Assembly (NCBI GenBank): GCA_034211275.1
Contig: JAXHTF010000002.1
Location: forward strand, 1-64,000
Origin: Acidobacteriota bacterium
GTDB lineage: Bacteria > Acidobacteriota > Thermoanaerobaculia > Multivoradales > JAHZIX01
Length of the DNA: 64,000 nucleotides
Direction of reading: 5' to 3'
Position 1 is the stretch's first letter, and each line of letters starts with the position of its first letter. Below the pieces are notes generated by a model. That model was not told the origin of the DNA. It ran no database searches and worked only from the letters and a program-made list of their open reading frames with translations. This document shows positions 24,959 to 34,442 of this stretch, piece by piece. The translations under genes and the position numbers were made by a program.

Positions 24959-26506
24959 ATGACTACCACCCGTCGCCAGATCCTCTCCGCCGGGACCCTT
25001 ACCGCCGTCGGCGCCGCCGTCGGTGCCGGCCTTGCTCCGGCGCCACCTGCGCGGGCGCATCTCGACCCAGCCTGCCCCGAGTCTCAGGCCCCGCCCCTCG
25101 ATTCCCAGCTCTTCCGACAAGCAGTGCTGGAGGGGGATGAAGAACGGGTGCTGCGCTATCTGGAGCGCGACCCCGGCCTCGCCTACGGCCGCGATGCCCA
25201 GGGCCGCTCCCCCATCGTCCTGGCCTTCGTGGCCGGCCACCGTTCCATCGCCGAGCTATTGCAGCGGCGCGGTGTGACCTTGGACCTGGTGGAGGCGGCG
25301 TTGCTGGAGGATTGGACGCGGGTGGAGGCGGTGGGTGCCGTCGCCCCGGGGTTGGTCAACGCCCCCCAGCCGGCGGGCGGTACGGCACTCCACGCGGCCG
25401 CCCGCTACGGCCAGGCGCGGAATCTGTGGCGGCTGGCGCAGCTAGGGGCTGACCTTGACGCCCGGGCCTCCGAGGCGGCGGTCTTCGGTCCCGCCGGCGC
25501 GACCCCGGCTCGGGGGGCGCTGGAACGCTGGAGCAGTGGCGCGGCGGAGCGCACGGAAGCGGTGCGGGTGGTATTCAACCTGCTGGGCAACGGCGCCGAC
25601 GTCAATGCCGCCTGGGGCCGGGGAGAGACCCTGCTGCACGCGGCGGCGGAGCTGGAAGAGGATCCTTGGGTGCCCCATCTTCTGCGCTTCCTACTGCGCA
25701 AGGGTGCGGACGAGGGGGCCCGCAACGGCGAAGGCCAGACCGCGCTGGACCTGTCCCGAAGCAGGGCTCGAAGCGGACACCGGAGCGGAGCTCGGAGCTC
25801 CGAGGCGGCGGAGGGGGTTCTGTCGAGGGCTGCGGAGGTGCCGCGGGACTGCCGCACCTCGCGCTTCGCCCAGGACGGCAACGGTGCTCCCTATCGGCCT
25901 TCGGCTCACGAAGGGCTGAGCCAGAGCCTGTGCAACCAATTCGTCGGTCTGGCCCACTTCGACCTCGACGAGGTCCGTCGCCACCTGGAGCGCCAGCCGC
26001 TCCTGGCCTTCGTCCGATCGTCTCTGGATGAGCTGGCCGTGGAGGCGGGGGCGCATATGGGGCGGCCGGACATGGTCGACCTACTCCTCGACCACGGGGC
26101 GCCGCTGTCCCTCCCCACGGCGTTGATGAGCGGCCGGCTGGGGGCAGCGCGGGAGCTTCTCCAGCCGGACCCGGCCCGCATTCGCGAGCGCGGTGCCCAC
26201 GACTTCCCGCTGATCTGGTATCCGTCCATGGCCGACGGCGATGTGGAGGCCGCCGAGCTCTTGTTGAACGCTGGGATCGATCTTGCCTCCGAGGGCAAGC
26301 TGGGCTGGACGGCGCTCCATTGGGCCGCCGACGCCGGGCACGAAGAGCTGGCGGCGTTTTGGATCGAGGCCGGTGTCGAGATCAACGCAAGAAGCTGGGA
26401 CGAAGGCCTCACCGCCCTCGATCTGGCGGTCGCCAGCGAGAGCACTTCCCTCGCTCAGCTGCTGCGCGCTCGCGGCGGTCGGAGCGGCGAGGCGTGGGAG
26501 AGATAG
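24959..26506 (+). CDS. Tat-exported ankyrin-repeat protein
   Basis: This is a 515-residue protein. The start at 24959 has AAAGGAG upstream and opens with a twin-arginine signal (TTRRQILSAGTLTAVGAAVG, cleavage near residue 33), so it is probably folded before export. At least six ankyrin repeats are recognisable by TALHAAARYG, ETLLHAAAEL, TALDLSRS, GWTALHWAADAGHEELA and LTALDLAVA patterns. An Arg/Ser-rich stretch near residues 262-290 interrupts the array. Ankyrin arrays bind proteins; the partner is unknown. The last 52 bases overlap the convergent MFS gene. Confidence 0.85.
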   Translation: MTTTRRQILSAGTLTAVGAAVGAGLAPAPPARAHLDPACPESQAPPLDSQLFRQAVLEGDEERVLRYLERDPGLAYGRDAQGRSPIVLAFVAGHRSIAELLQRRGVTLDLVEAALLEDWTRVEAVGAVAPGLVNAPQPAGGTALHAAARYGQARNLWRLAQLGADLDARASEAAVFGPAGATPARGALERWSSGAAERTEAVRVVFNLLGNGADVNAAWGRGETLLHAAAELEEDPWVPHLLRFLLRKGADEGARNGEGQTALDLSRSRARSGHRSGARSSEAAEGVLSRAAEVPRDCRTSRFAQDGNGAPYRPSAHEGLSQSLCNQFVGLAHFDLDEVRRHLERQPLLAFVRSSLDELAVEAGAHMGRPDMVDLLLDHGAPLSLPTALMSGRLGAARELLQPDPARIRERGAHDFPLIWYPSMADGDVEAAELLLNAGIDLASEGKLGWTALHWAADAGHEELAAFWIEAGVEINARSWDEGLTALDLAVASESTSLAQLLRARGGRSGEAWER

Positions 26507-28086
26507 TGGCGGACCCGCGGCGGCTCCGGTCCCCGGTGAAAGGCCCGGCCGGACTCCTCGATGGCCAGGTCCTGCTCCGTCAACCGGTGGTGGTGGCGCA
26601 GGTGCTCGACCCAGGACTCATCGACGAAGCTCTCCAAATAGCGTCCGGGTTCGGCGGCGTCCGCCCACAGTCCCCAGCGCACCGAGCCGGCCCGTTGGCG
26701 ACTGCGCCGGACCTTCTGCATGGCCCGAGCGAACTCGGCGGCTTGCTCCGGGTCGATGCGGTATTCCACGGTGACCAGCACCGGCCCGCCGTCGGGCTCC
26801 GGATCGAAGGCCACCAGCGGCGCCGGCCAGTGGCGGGAGGGAGCCAGCCGGCTGGGATCTACCTTGCCGAGCCGGAAGCGCAGGCTGGCGGTGAGGCCGG
26901 CGAGCAAGACGGTAGCGGCCAACGCCAGGGCCCAGCGGGGCCCGAGGAAGTCCGCCACCGCGCCCCAGCAGCCGGCTCCGCCGGCGAGGCCGCCAAAGAA
27001 GATCACCAGATAGGCGGAAAGCGCTCGGGCGCGCACCCAGCTGGGCAGCGAGCTTTGAGCGGCGACATTGTAGCCGGAGAGCACGGTGAGCCAGGCGCCG
27101 CCGGCGATGGTCGCTACCGCCGTTGCCCAGATGGCGGCGGGGGCCAGCGCCAGCCCGAAGAGGGCGACGGCGAAGAAGGTCGAGGCGAAGACGGCCAGAA
27201 AGTCGGCGGAGACGCGCTCGCGAATCGGAGGCAGGGCCCAGGCGGCGGTGACGGCGCCGACGCCGAAGGCTCCCACCACCAGGCCGTAGCCCCCGGGGCC
27301 GGCGTTGAGCTCGAAGCGCACCACCGCTGGCAGCAATGCCCACCACGCGCTGGCGGCGAAGACGAAGAGGCCGCCACGCACCATCACCGCCTGGAAGCGC
27401 GGTGAGTGGCGGACGTAGCGGGTTCCCACCCGGAAAGCGCTGATGAAATTCTCGCCCGGGAGTGCGTCGCCATCCTCTTCCGGCCGATCCCAGCGCGCCA
27501 GTACCAGCAGCACCCCGACGAAGGAGAGGGTGTTGAGGGCGAAGTTGGCGGCGGCGCCGAAGAGGGCCAGCAGCGCGCCGCCGAGGGCCGGTCCCAGAGC
27601 CCGGGCCATGTTGAACCCCATGCTGTTGAGGGCCACGGCCTTGGGCAGCTCCCGGCGGCCCACAAGCTCCGGGACGATGGCCTGCCAGGCGGGAGCGGAG
27701 AACGCCACGCCGCAGCCCAGCATGGCGGTGAATAGGAGCAGCAGCTGAGGGGTCACCGCATCGATGGCGGTGACCCAGGCCAGGCCGCCGGCGGAGAGGG
27801 TCATCCAAGCCTGGGCCAGCAGCAGCACCCGCCGCCGGTCGAGGAGGTCTGCCAGCACCCCGGCGGGCAGGGCAAAGAGGAACATGGGCAGCATCGCCGA
27901 GGCCTGCACCAGGGCGATGAGGGTGGTGGAGGTGGTGAGGTTGGTCATGGTCCAGGCGGCGCCGACCTCGTGCACCCAGGTGCCGACGTTGGAGGCCAGG
28001 GCGGCCAGCCATAGGGACCGGAAGACCGGAACTCGGAGCGGGGTCCAGGGAGAGGTGTCCGCTGGGTTGGGGTTCATCTGCGCCAT
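26455..28086 (-). CDS. MFS transporter of the MFS_3 (transmembrane secretion effector / EntS-like) group
   Basis: This 543-residue protein has about 11-12 hydrophobic helices between residues 30 and 410. The opening FRSLWLAALASNVGTWVHEVGAAW is typical of the MFS_3 group, which includes the enterobactin exporter EntS. Residues about 430-530 form a soluble ferredoxin-like domain (VLVTVEYRIDPEQAAEFARAM... HRGPEPPRVRHYLSH) that characterises long MFS_3 members. It probably exports a small molecule; the substrate is unknown. It overlaps the end of the ankyrin gene by 52 bases on the opposite strand. Confidence 0.85.
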   Translation of the reverse strand: MAQMNPNPADTSPWTPLRVPVFRSLWLAALASNVGTWVHEVGAAWTMTNLTTSTTLIALVQASAMLPMFLFALPAGVLADLLDRRRVLLLAQAWMTLSAGGLAWVTAIDAVTPQLLLLFTAMLGCGVAFSAPAWQAIVPELVGRRELPKAVALNSMGFNMARALGPALGGALLALFGAAANFALNTLSFVGVLLVLARWDRPEEDGDALPGENFISAFRVGTRYVRHSPRFQAVMVRGGLFVFAASAWWALLPAVVRFELNAGPGGYGLVVGAFGVGAVTAAWALPPIRERVSADFLAVFASTFFAVALFGLALAPAAIWATAVATIAGGAWLTVLSGYNVAAQSSLPSWVRARALSAYLVIFFGGLAGGAGCWGAVADFLGPRWALALAATVLLAGLTASLRFRLGKVDPSRLAPSRHWPAPLVAFDPEPDGGPVLVTVEYRIDPEQAAEFARAMQKVRRSRQRAGSVRWGLWADAAEPGRYLESFVDESWVEHLRHHHRLTEQDLAIEESGRAFHRGPEPPRVRHYLSHASPLRPPRARSS

Positions 28087-28301
28087 GGTCGACGATGCTA
28101 TCCCTAATCGCCGCTATCCCTAACTGTGGGGCCGGGGCGGTTCCCAAACCGGCCGCTGGCCAGTAGAACGGCGGCTGTCGCCCCGGGGTTCGGTGTGAGA
28201 GACTTCCCGAGATCGTGATCGGCCTTTGGCAGTCCGTGGTGAGAGCCAGGCCGATGATTTCGAAAACATCCTCGCAACCGACCTGTCTCCAAGGAGTCGT
28301 C

Positions 28302-29282
28302 ATGAAGAAGCCTGTTCGCGTGGCCGTGACCGGCGCGGCCGGCAATATCGGATATGCCTTGACCTTTCGCATCGCCTCCGGTTCCATGCTCGGACCGGAT
28401 CAACCGGTGATTCTGCAGCTGATCGAGATCCCGCCGGCCATGGACGCCCTCGAGGGGGTGGTCATGGAGCTCAACGACGCCGCCTTTCCGCTGCTCGCCG
28501 GCACCGTCGCGACCTCCGACCTCAACGAGGGTTTCGACGAAGCGGATATCTGCCTGCTGGTGGGAGCGCGGCCCCGGGGGCCGGGGATGGAGCGCAAGGA
28601 CCTGCTGGGAGCCAACGGCAAGATCTTCGGCCCCCAGGGCAAGGCCATCAACGACCAGGCCTCCCGCGACGTCAAAGTGTTGGTGGTGGGCAACCCGGCC
28701 AATACCAACGCCCTCATCGCCGCCGCCAACGCTCCGGGTCTGGACCGCCGCCAGTTCACCGCCATGACCCGCCTGGACCACAATCGGGCGCTTTCCCAGC
28801 TGGCGGAGAAGACCGGTACCCACAGCTCCAAGATCCGGCACATGACCATCTGGGGCAATCACTCAGCGACCCAGTATCCGGACCTCCACCACGCTTTGGT
28901 AGACGGCCGCCCCGCCACCGAGCTGGTGGACGAGACCTGGGAGCGGGAGACCTTCATCCCCACCGTGCAGCAACGTGGCGCCGCCATCATCAAGGCCCGG
29001 GGCCAATCCTCCGCGGCGTCCGCGGCGTCCGCCGCCGTCGACCACGTGCGCACCTGGGTTCAGGGCACTCCCGACGACGACTGGGTCAGCATGGCGGTAC
29101 CGGCGGACGGCAGCTATGGGATCTCCGAAGGGGTGATTTACTCCTACCCGTGCACCTGCTCCGGCGGCGATTACTCGGTGGTCCAGGGCCTGGAGATCGA
29201 CGACTTCAGCCGCCAGCGTATGGATGCCACCGATCAGGAGCTGCGCGAGGAGCGCGCGGCGGTGGAAGAACTCCTGGGCTGA
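28302..29282 (+). CDS. mdh: Malate dehydrogenase (NAD-dependent)
   Basis: This 326-residue enzyme interconverts malate and oxaloacetate in the TCA cycle. The start at 28302 has AAGGAG upstream. The dinucleotide-binding loop is [12 protein letters not shown] (9-20). Substrate arginines lie in [12 protein letters not shown] (Arg91, Arg97), then NPANTN (131-136), TRLDHNRA (157-163) and the catalytic His187 in IWGNHSATQ. The length and GAAGNIG motif place it with the cytosolic/plant-type and thermophile MDH group. It is a single-gene unit. Confidence 0.95.
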   Translation: MKKPVRVAVTGAAGNIGYALTFRIASGSMLGPDQPVILQLIEIPPAMDALEGVVMELNDAAFPLLAGTVATSDLNEGFDEADICLLVGARPRGPGMERKDLLGANGKIFGPQGKAINDQASRDVKVLVVGNPANTNALIAAANAPGLDRRQFTAMTRLDHNRALSQLAEKTGTHSSKIRHMTIWGNHSATQYPDLHHALVDGRPATELVDETWERETFIPTVQQRGAAIIKARGQSSAASAASAAVDHVRTWVQGTPDDDWVSMAVPADGSYGISEGVIYSYPCTCSGGDYSVVQGLEIDDFSRQRMDATDQELREERAAVEELLG

Positions 29283-29614
29283 GGCCTCGGAGCTCCCCTT
29301 GCCCGGCCCTGAGAAGAAACCCGGATACAAAAGAAAGCAGGAGCCGCTGAGGGCGGCCCCTGGAGGGAAAGGGATGGGTTCGGGAAGGGTCCCGTGTATG
29401 GACTAACGTCGTCGCCCGGAGGCGGCGACGGGGTGGGAGTGGGCTTTGAGCCGGCGAGGAAGTCCGGCAGAGCCTGCTCCGAGCATTGCCAGGAGAGTGT
29501 GGCGGCGACGCGTGGCGCTCAGGTGTCAGGGGAGTCAAGAGGCGGTGGCGATGATCGTGCCGGCCCTCAGAGGGTTAGCGGTCGTCGGTCGGACTGCGGC
29601 GCTTCCGTCGGGGA
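29283..29614. other. Intergenic region between convergent mdh and XRE genes
   Basis: This 332-base spacer has no credible gene. The only structure I see is a hairpin at 29407-29430, a 10-base stem (CGTCGTCGCC / GGCGGCGACG with one G-T pair) around CGGA, lacking a T-tract. It may end transcription from either side. Confidence 0.45.
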
Positions 29615-30061
29615 TCAGTGCTTGCGCAGCTGGAGCCAGCGAAGCAGCTTGAAGAGCAGGTCCACGATGCTCAGGACGATGCGCTCCGGCTCCGGCAGCT
29701 GAGAACGGTCGCCATAGAGGAGGTCGTGCAGCGCCGGAGCGCCCTCTCGGCCCTCGCCACCCTCGAGGAACGCTGGGGCGGGGAGCTCGTCGGAGGCGAT
29801 CATCACCGGCCAGTGCTTGCTGCGCACGGGGAATTGATCGCCGCTGGCGAAGCGTAGCGCCGCTTCGAGGTCGATGAAGGAGCAATCCAGCGCTCGGAGC
29901 AGGCGCCACAGGGAGCGGGCGGAGAGATTCTTCCCATTGCTCTCATAGTTGGACAGTCGAGAGCTGTTCATTCCGGCAGCTTCCGCCACCGCCTTCTGGG
30001 TCATCCCCTGGCGTTTGCGCAACAAGACCAGCGCCGGACCGAGGTGCTCGAAGCGGACCAT
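29615..30061 (-). CDS. XRE-family regulator, paralog A
   Basis: This 148-residue protein has an N-terminal HTH of the Cro/cI type (about 8-65, RQGMTQKAVAEAAGMNSSRL then SNYESNGKN). The ATG at 30061 is preferred to a TTG two codons upstream. After the HTH comes IDLEAALRFASGDQFP and a hydrophobic C-terminal helix (IVLSIVDLLFKLLRWLQL). The whole layout matches the divergent gene at 30599, so the two are paralogs. The ligand and targets are unknown. Confidence 0.85.
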   Translation of the reverse strand: MVRFEHLGPALVLLRKRQGMTQKAVAEAAGMNSSRLSNYESNGKNLSARSLWRLLRALDCSFIDLEAALRFASGDQFPVRSKHWPVMIASDELPAPAFLEGGEGREGAPALHDLLYGDRSQLPEPERIVLSIVDLLFKLLRWLQLRKH

Positions 30062-30598
30062 GGCCAATTCTTATCTCGTCCCGGTCGCAACTGCAAGCAT
30101 AAACCCTTTATTATGAGACGTTTGGGGAGCCCCCTCGGTTTCTTCAAAGAGCAAGAACTTGACCCCCATGGGAAGCGGCCCTGGGCCACCATGCCGAGGA
30201 AAGAGAGAGTGCTTGCGCTTCGAGTGAAAAAAATCCGCGGTTGCGCAAGAGGCGGAAAAATTCGCCGGAATTCTCCTTGTTCGAGACCGCCGGCTAGGCA
30301 GCGAGGCCAACCGCTCCCGCTTCCGGCCCCGAGAAGGAAGACGGCCCAGATGTCCACACGGGAAACGGTTTCAGGGCCTCAGCGATGAGGATTATGTCTT
30401 TCAGCATTTTTTCGCCAGGCGCTGCTGATTTCTTGGGTCGCGAAGAAAAATGCTCCCTACAGACCATCTGGGTGCAACTTGTTGGCTGCAGGCAATAAAT
30501 AAATCGTCTCTTGGGTCATGACCCCGGCCTTCCAACTCTTTGAAAACAAAGGCGTTTATCCTTGAACAAAGAAGCTGGAAAACAGTACAGTGCCGGCC
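30062..30598. promoter_or_regulatory. Divergent control region between two paralogous XRE genes
   Basis: This 537-base spacer holds no credible gene. Elements visible near the right-hand gene: a perfect palindrome GGGTCATGACCC (30513-30524), a perfect inverted repeat CTTTG-AAAA-CAAAG (30538-30551), and a similar CTTGAACAAAG (30561-30571) that lies within 40 bases of the start at 30599. The last two are likely operator sites for an XRE dimer. The left side (about 30100-30115, CCCTTTATTATGAG) is AT-rich and may hold the promoter of the minus-strand gene. Confidence 0.5.
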
Positions 30599-31018
30599 AT
30601 GGTTCCAATCGAGCATCTGGGCAAGGCCCTGGCGATTCTGCGCGAGAAGACTGGAAAAACCCAGCTGCAGATCGGAGAGGCGGCGAATGTAACGCCGTCG
30701 ATGATCTCGAAGTGGGAGCGCAACAAGGAAAAGCCCACCTTGGAGAGTCTTTGGAAGACCCTCTCCGCGATGGGCTGTACCTGGATCGACCTGGAGGCGG
30801 CTTTGCGCTTTGTCCGCGGGGATGCGTTCCCGCTGCAAAGCCGCTATTGGAAGATCACCATCGAGAGTGAGGAATATCCCGGCCTGGTGCCGGCGGGCAG
30901 CGAGGTCGCCGAGCCGGCGGTCGACCTGTCCTCTCTCTTCCCCGATGCGCGGCCCGTGCCGCCGGAGAAGGAAGAGGCTTTCCTCGCGATGATGCGTATC
31001 CTGCTGCGAATGCTCTGA
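30599..31018 (+). CDS. XRE-family regulator, paralog B
   Basis: This is a 139-residue protein with an N-terminal Cro/cI-type HTH (about 9-65, KTGKTQLQIGEAANVTPSMI then SKWERNKEKP). The ATG at 30599 is preferred over an upstream GTG. It shares with the divergent gene the phrase IDLEAALRF..GD.FP..S..W after the HTH and the leucine-rich C-terminus (MMRILLRML), so the two arose by duplication and inversion. CTTTG/CAAAG inverted repeats just upstream may be its own operators. Confidence 0.85.
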   Translation: MVPIEHLGKALAILREKTGKTQLQIGEAANVTPSMISKWERNKEKPTLESLWKTLSAMGCTWIDLEAALRFVRGDAFPLQSRYWKITIESEEYPGLVPAGSEVAEPAVDLSSLFPDARPVPPEKEEAFLAMMRILLRML

Positions 31019-31124
31019 GGCTGCAGACACCCAGCCGGCCGGGGCCCCCGAACGGTCCCCGGGTGGCTACGCATTGGGGCCGCTCTGGGAAATCCCTCGG
31101 CGGCCCCCTGGAGGAAGAAGGAGC

Positions 31125-31970
31125 TTAACCGCCGCCGAACAGGCCTTTGAGCGGATTGCTCTCGCCCTCCTCCTCGGTTTGCGGCATCATCTCCCGTTCT
31201 TCGTAGCCCGCGGGAATCTCGAACGAGCCGGCGGGTACGTCGCGGCGCTCCAACACCGTCACCTCCGTGGTGCTACGGGTGGTCGTGCTGCGCTTTTGCT
31301 TTTCGCCGGTGGTGGTGCTGACGGTGACGGTCTTGAGGGGGAAGCCCTGGATCTTGTCGAGCTCCGCTTCCACCAACTGGTCGATGTCCTCGTTGCCGGT
31401 GCGCGGCGGGGTCGAGCGCAGCCAAACTCCGAGGGCGGCTTCGTCCATCTCATCGGTGGTCCACAGATCCTGCACCGTCTCCGTCGTGTTGTTGCGGCGG
31501 ATGCCCATCACCTTCAGCTTCATGGTGTAGGTGGTGCGGTAGCGATAGTGGGTGGTGTCCATGCCTAGCATGCTGCCGCCACCCTCCTCCAGGAGCTTCT
31601 CCACCTCCGGCTCGGAAAACTCCATGGTCATCATGCCGCCCATGGAGTCCATCATGGCGCCCAGGGTTTGCATCATGGCGGCCAGATCCCATTCGGTGTA
31701 GGTCTTCTCCTCCGGGTTGACCAGGTAGAGGACCTGCCCTCCGTCGGTGGTCAGCAAATAGCTGCCCTCGGGGGTCATGGGATTGGTGCTTTCGGTGAAC
31801 ACGATCTTCGCTTTCTCGCCGTCCACCCAGGCTTCGACGTCCATACGCTGGGACTGGCCATTGTCCGGCTCGATGACCGACTCGGCCTTGTAGTACACGC
31901 CGGCGAGGGCGGCGTCGGCGCCCAGCAGGACGCCGAGGGTGAGAATCAAGAGGATTGAGAAACGACGCAT
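31125..31970 (-). CDS. Secreted DUF4412-like protein
   Basis: This is a 281-residue product. The start at 31970 has AAAGGAG upstream and a clear signal peptide (hydrophobic to about residue 20, cleavage after AALAG). It contains a Met-rich segment (MMQTLGAMMDSMGGMMTMEF, about 96-115) and beta-strand pairs typical of DUF4412/LolA-like proteins (AKIVFTES, YLLTTDGGQVLYLVNP). No active site is visible. The Met-rich stretch could bind copper, but that is speculation. It is a likely periplasmic or outer-membrane-associated protein. Confidence 0.65.
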   Translation of the reverse strand: MRRFSILLILTLGVLLGADAALAGVYYKAESVIEPDNGQSQRMDVEAWVDGEKAKIVFTESTNPMTPEGSYLLTTDGGQVLYLVNPEEKTYTEWDLAAMMQTLGAMMDSMGGMMTMEFSEPEVEKLLEEGGGSMLGMDTTHYRYRTTYTMKLKVMGIRRNNTTETVQDLWTTDEMDEAALGVWLRSTPPRTGNEDIDQLVEAELDKIQGFPLKTVTVSTTTGEKQKRSTTTRSTTEVTVLERRDVPAGSFEIPAGYEEREMMPQTEEEGESNPLKGLFGGG

Positions 31971-32116
31971 TGAGGTCTCCTTTCGGGCCTCGGACTCGAG
32001 GCCGAATTCTAGAAAGTCTACGAGCTCCAACGGGGGATGAGAAAGGACGAAGGAGCAGCCCGGCCCCACGCGGTGTGTTGGCCGTTAGCAGGTCGGTGGG
32101 GACCGACCCGGATACA

Positions 32117-32941
32117 TCAGGCGGGCGGCCCCCAAAGAGAGCTTTCGTCTTTGGCCGGCGCGGTGCGCCGCCGGCCCCGGCGACTGGCCAGGTCCACTTC
32201 TTGGAGGACCTCGCTCAAGGCTTCGTTCTGAGCCGCCGCCAGCTGCCCGATGCCCGCCATGGCGAGGTCCAGAAGCTGGTCCAGCTCCTGACGGTGGAAG
32301 GTCGCCCCCTCGCCGGTGCCTTGGACCTCCACGAGGGTTCCGTCGGCAGCGGCGACGATATTCATGTCGACCTGGGCGTCCTGATCCTCGACGTACTCGA
32401 GGTCGAGGAGGGGAACGCCCTGGACGACCCCCACCGAGATGGCGGCAATCTGGTGGATCATCGGCCACTTGGGGAGATCGCCGGTGAGGAAGAGCTTGCC
32501 CAGAGCCTGGACGGTGGCGACGTAGCCGCCGGTGATGGCGGCGGTGCGGGTCCCGCCGTCGGCCTGGAGGACGTCGCAATCCACCGTCACCGTCACTTCC
32601 GGCAGCGCGTCCAGATCCACTGCTGCCCGCAGGCTGCGGCCGATGAGGCGCTGGATTTCGGTGCTGCGGCCGGACGGCTTACCGCTTTTCACCTCCCGCC
32701 GGGAGCGGGTGTGGGTAGCCCGGGGCAGCATGGCGTATTCGGCGGTCAGCCAGCCCCCCGCCTCGCGGCGGAAGGGCGGCACGCCGGTTTCGACGCTGGC
32801 GGCCACCAAGACCTTGGTCTCCCCGATCTCGATGAGCGCTGAGCCCTCGGCGTACTTCATGGCGTCGAGGGTCAGGCTCACCGGGCGGAGAGCGTCGTGG
32901 GCACGGTCGTGGATACGGCGAAAGGACTTTTCAGAACTCAT
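32117..32941 (-). CDS. rph: Ribonuclease PH
   Basis: This 274-residue phosphorolytic 3'-5' exoribonuclease trims tRNA 3' ends. Family motifs are visible: the N-terminal [68 protein letters not shown] and [16 protein letters not shown]. It is slightly longer than usual because of an Arg-rich C-terminal tail. The ATG at 32941 has no strong ribosome-binding site. It lies downstream of the amidase-GerMN-racemase run on the same strand; rph next to gerM-like genes is seen in several phyla. Confidence 0.95.
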   Translation of the reverse strand: MSSEKSFRRIHDRAHDALRPVSLTLDAMKYAEGSALIEIGETKVLVAASVETGVPPFRREAGGWLTAEYAMLPRATHTRSRREVKSGKPSGRSTEIQRLIGRSLRAAVDLDALPEVTVTVDCDVLQADGGTRTAAITGGYVATVQALGKLFLTGDLPKWPMIHQIAAISVGVVQGVPLLDLEYVEDQDAQVDMNIVAAADGTLVEVQGTGEGATFHRQELDQLLDLAMAGIGQLAAAQNEALSEVLQEVDLASRRGRRRTAPAKDESSLWGPPA

Positions 32942-33027
32942 ATTGAATATCTTATCGCGCCCCTTTGGGGGCACTGCAGCATGTTGAGGGTGTGTCGCCG
33001 AGCCGGAGGCTCCTCCGCGCCAGCGCT

Positions 33028-33875
<848 letters not shown>

Positions 33876-33879
<4 letters not shown>

Positions 33880-34442
33880 GGATCGATGGCCACCAGGGTG
33901 GGGTCGGGGCGCAGCGGAGAGGTGGTGTTGAGGTGACCGCCGAAGCTCTCCAGCTGAGTGCCGTTCCACAGCAACACCACCGACGAGACCAACGAGTGGT
34001 TGAGGGCGACGCTGTTGACCAGGCTGTAGATCGCCAGTCGCTCCTGCTGCGAGCCGTAGGAGAACGGCCTCTCGGCGCCGGGCTGGCGGAGCTCTACGTA
34101 GGCGACGCCGCCGGTCCCCAAGAGCACGCCGCCGAGCTCGATTTCCGGCGGGAGCGGGGCGATCAGATCCGGGTCCTCGGGGCCCCCGAGCACCGCCAGG
34201 ACGATGTCCCGGCATTGCTCCGCCACCGTGCGCTGGGGGAGCTCGCGCTGCTCCCTGCCCAGGCGGCCGTTGCCGTTGGGGAAGTAGAGGGTAACCGTGG
34301 TAGTGGCTCCGGCGGGGGTGTCGGCGGCGGTCTCGGGAGCCCCGTCACTGGAGCGTCCTGGGCGGGTGCTCCACACCAGCAGCGCGGCGGCAAGGGCGAG
34401 GAAGGCGATGCCGGCAGCCCAGAGCACTTGGCGCTGGCTCAC
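33876..34442 (-). CDS. Membrane-anchored GerMN-domain protein
   Basis: This 188-residue protein has an N-terminal transmembrane helix (about 8-25) and a GerMN domain (about 47-175, TVTLYFPNGNGRLGREQREL... LAIYSLVNSVALN). GerMN domains occur in spore germination protein GerM and in many non-spore-formers next to amidases, where they are thought to bind cell-wall material. It overlaps the amidase gene by four bases (ATGA, 34439-34442) and the racemase gene by four (GTGA). The fixed order amidase-GerMN-racemase suggests a joint cell-wall task. Confidence 0.8.

Noticed and set aside
33880-34215. N-terminal extension of glutamate racemase
   Set aside because: Read from the GerMN gene in another frame; GTG at 33879 gives the normal MurI start with GTGA coupling.
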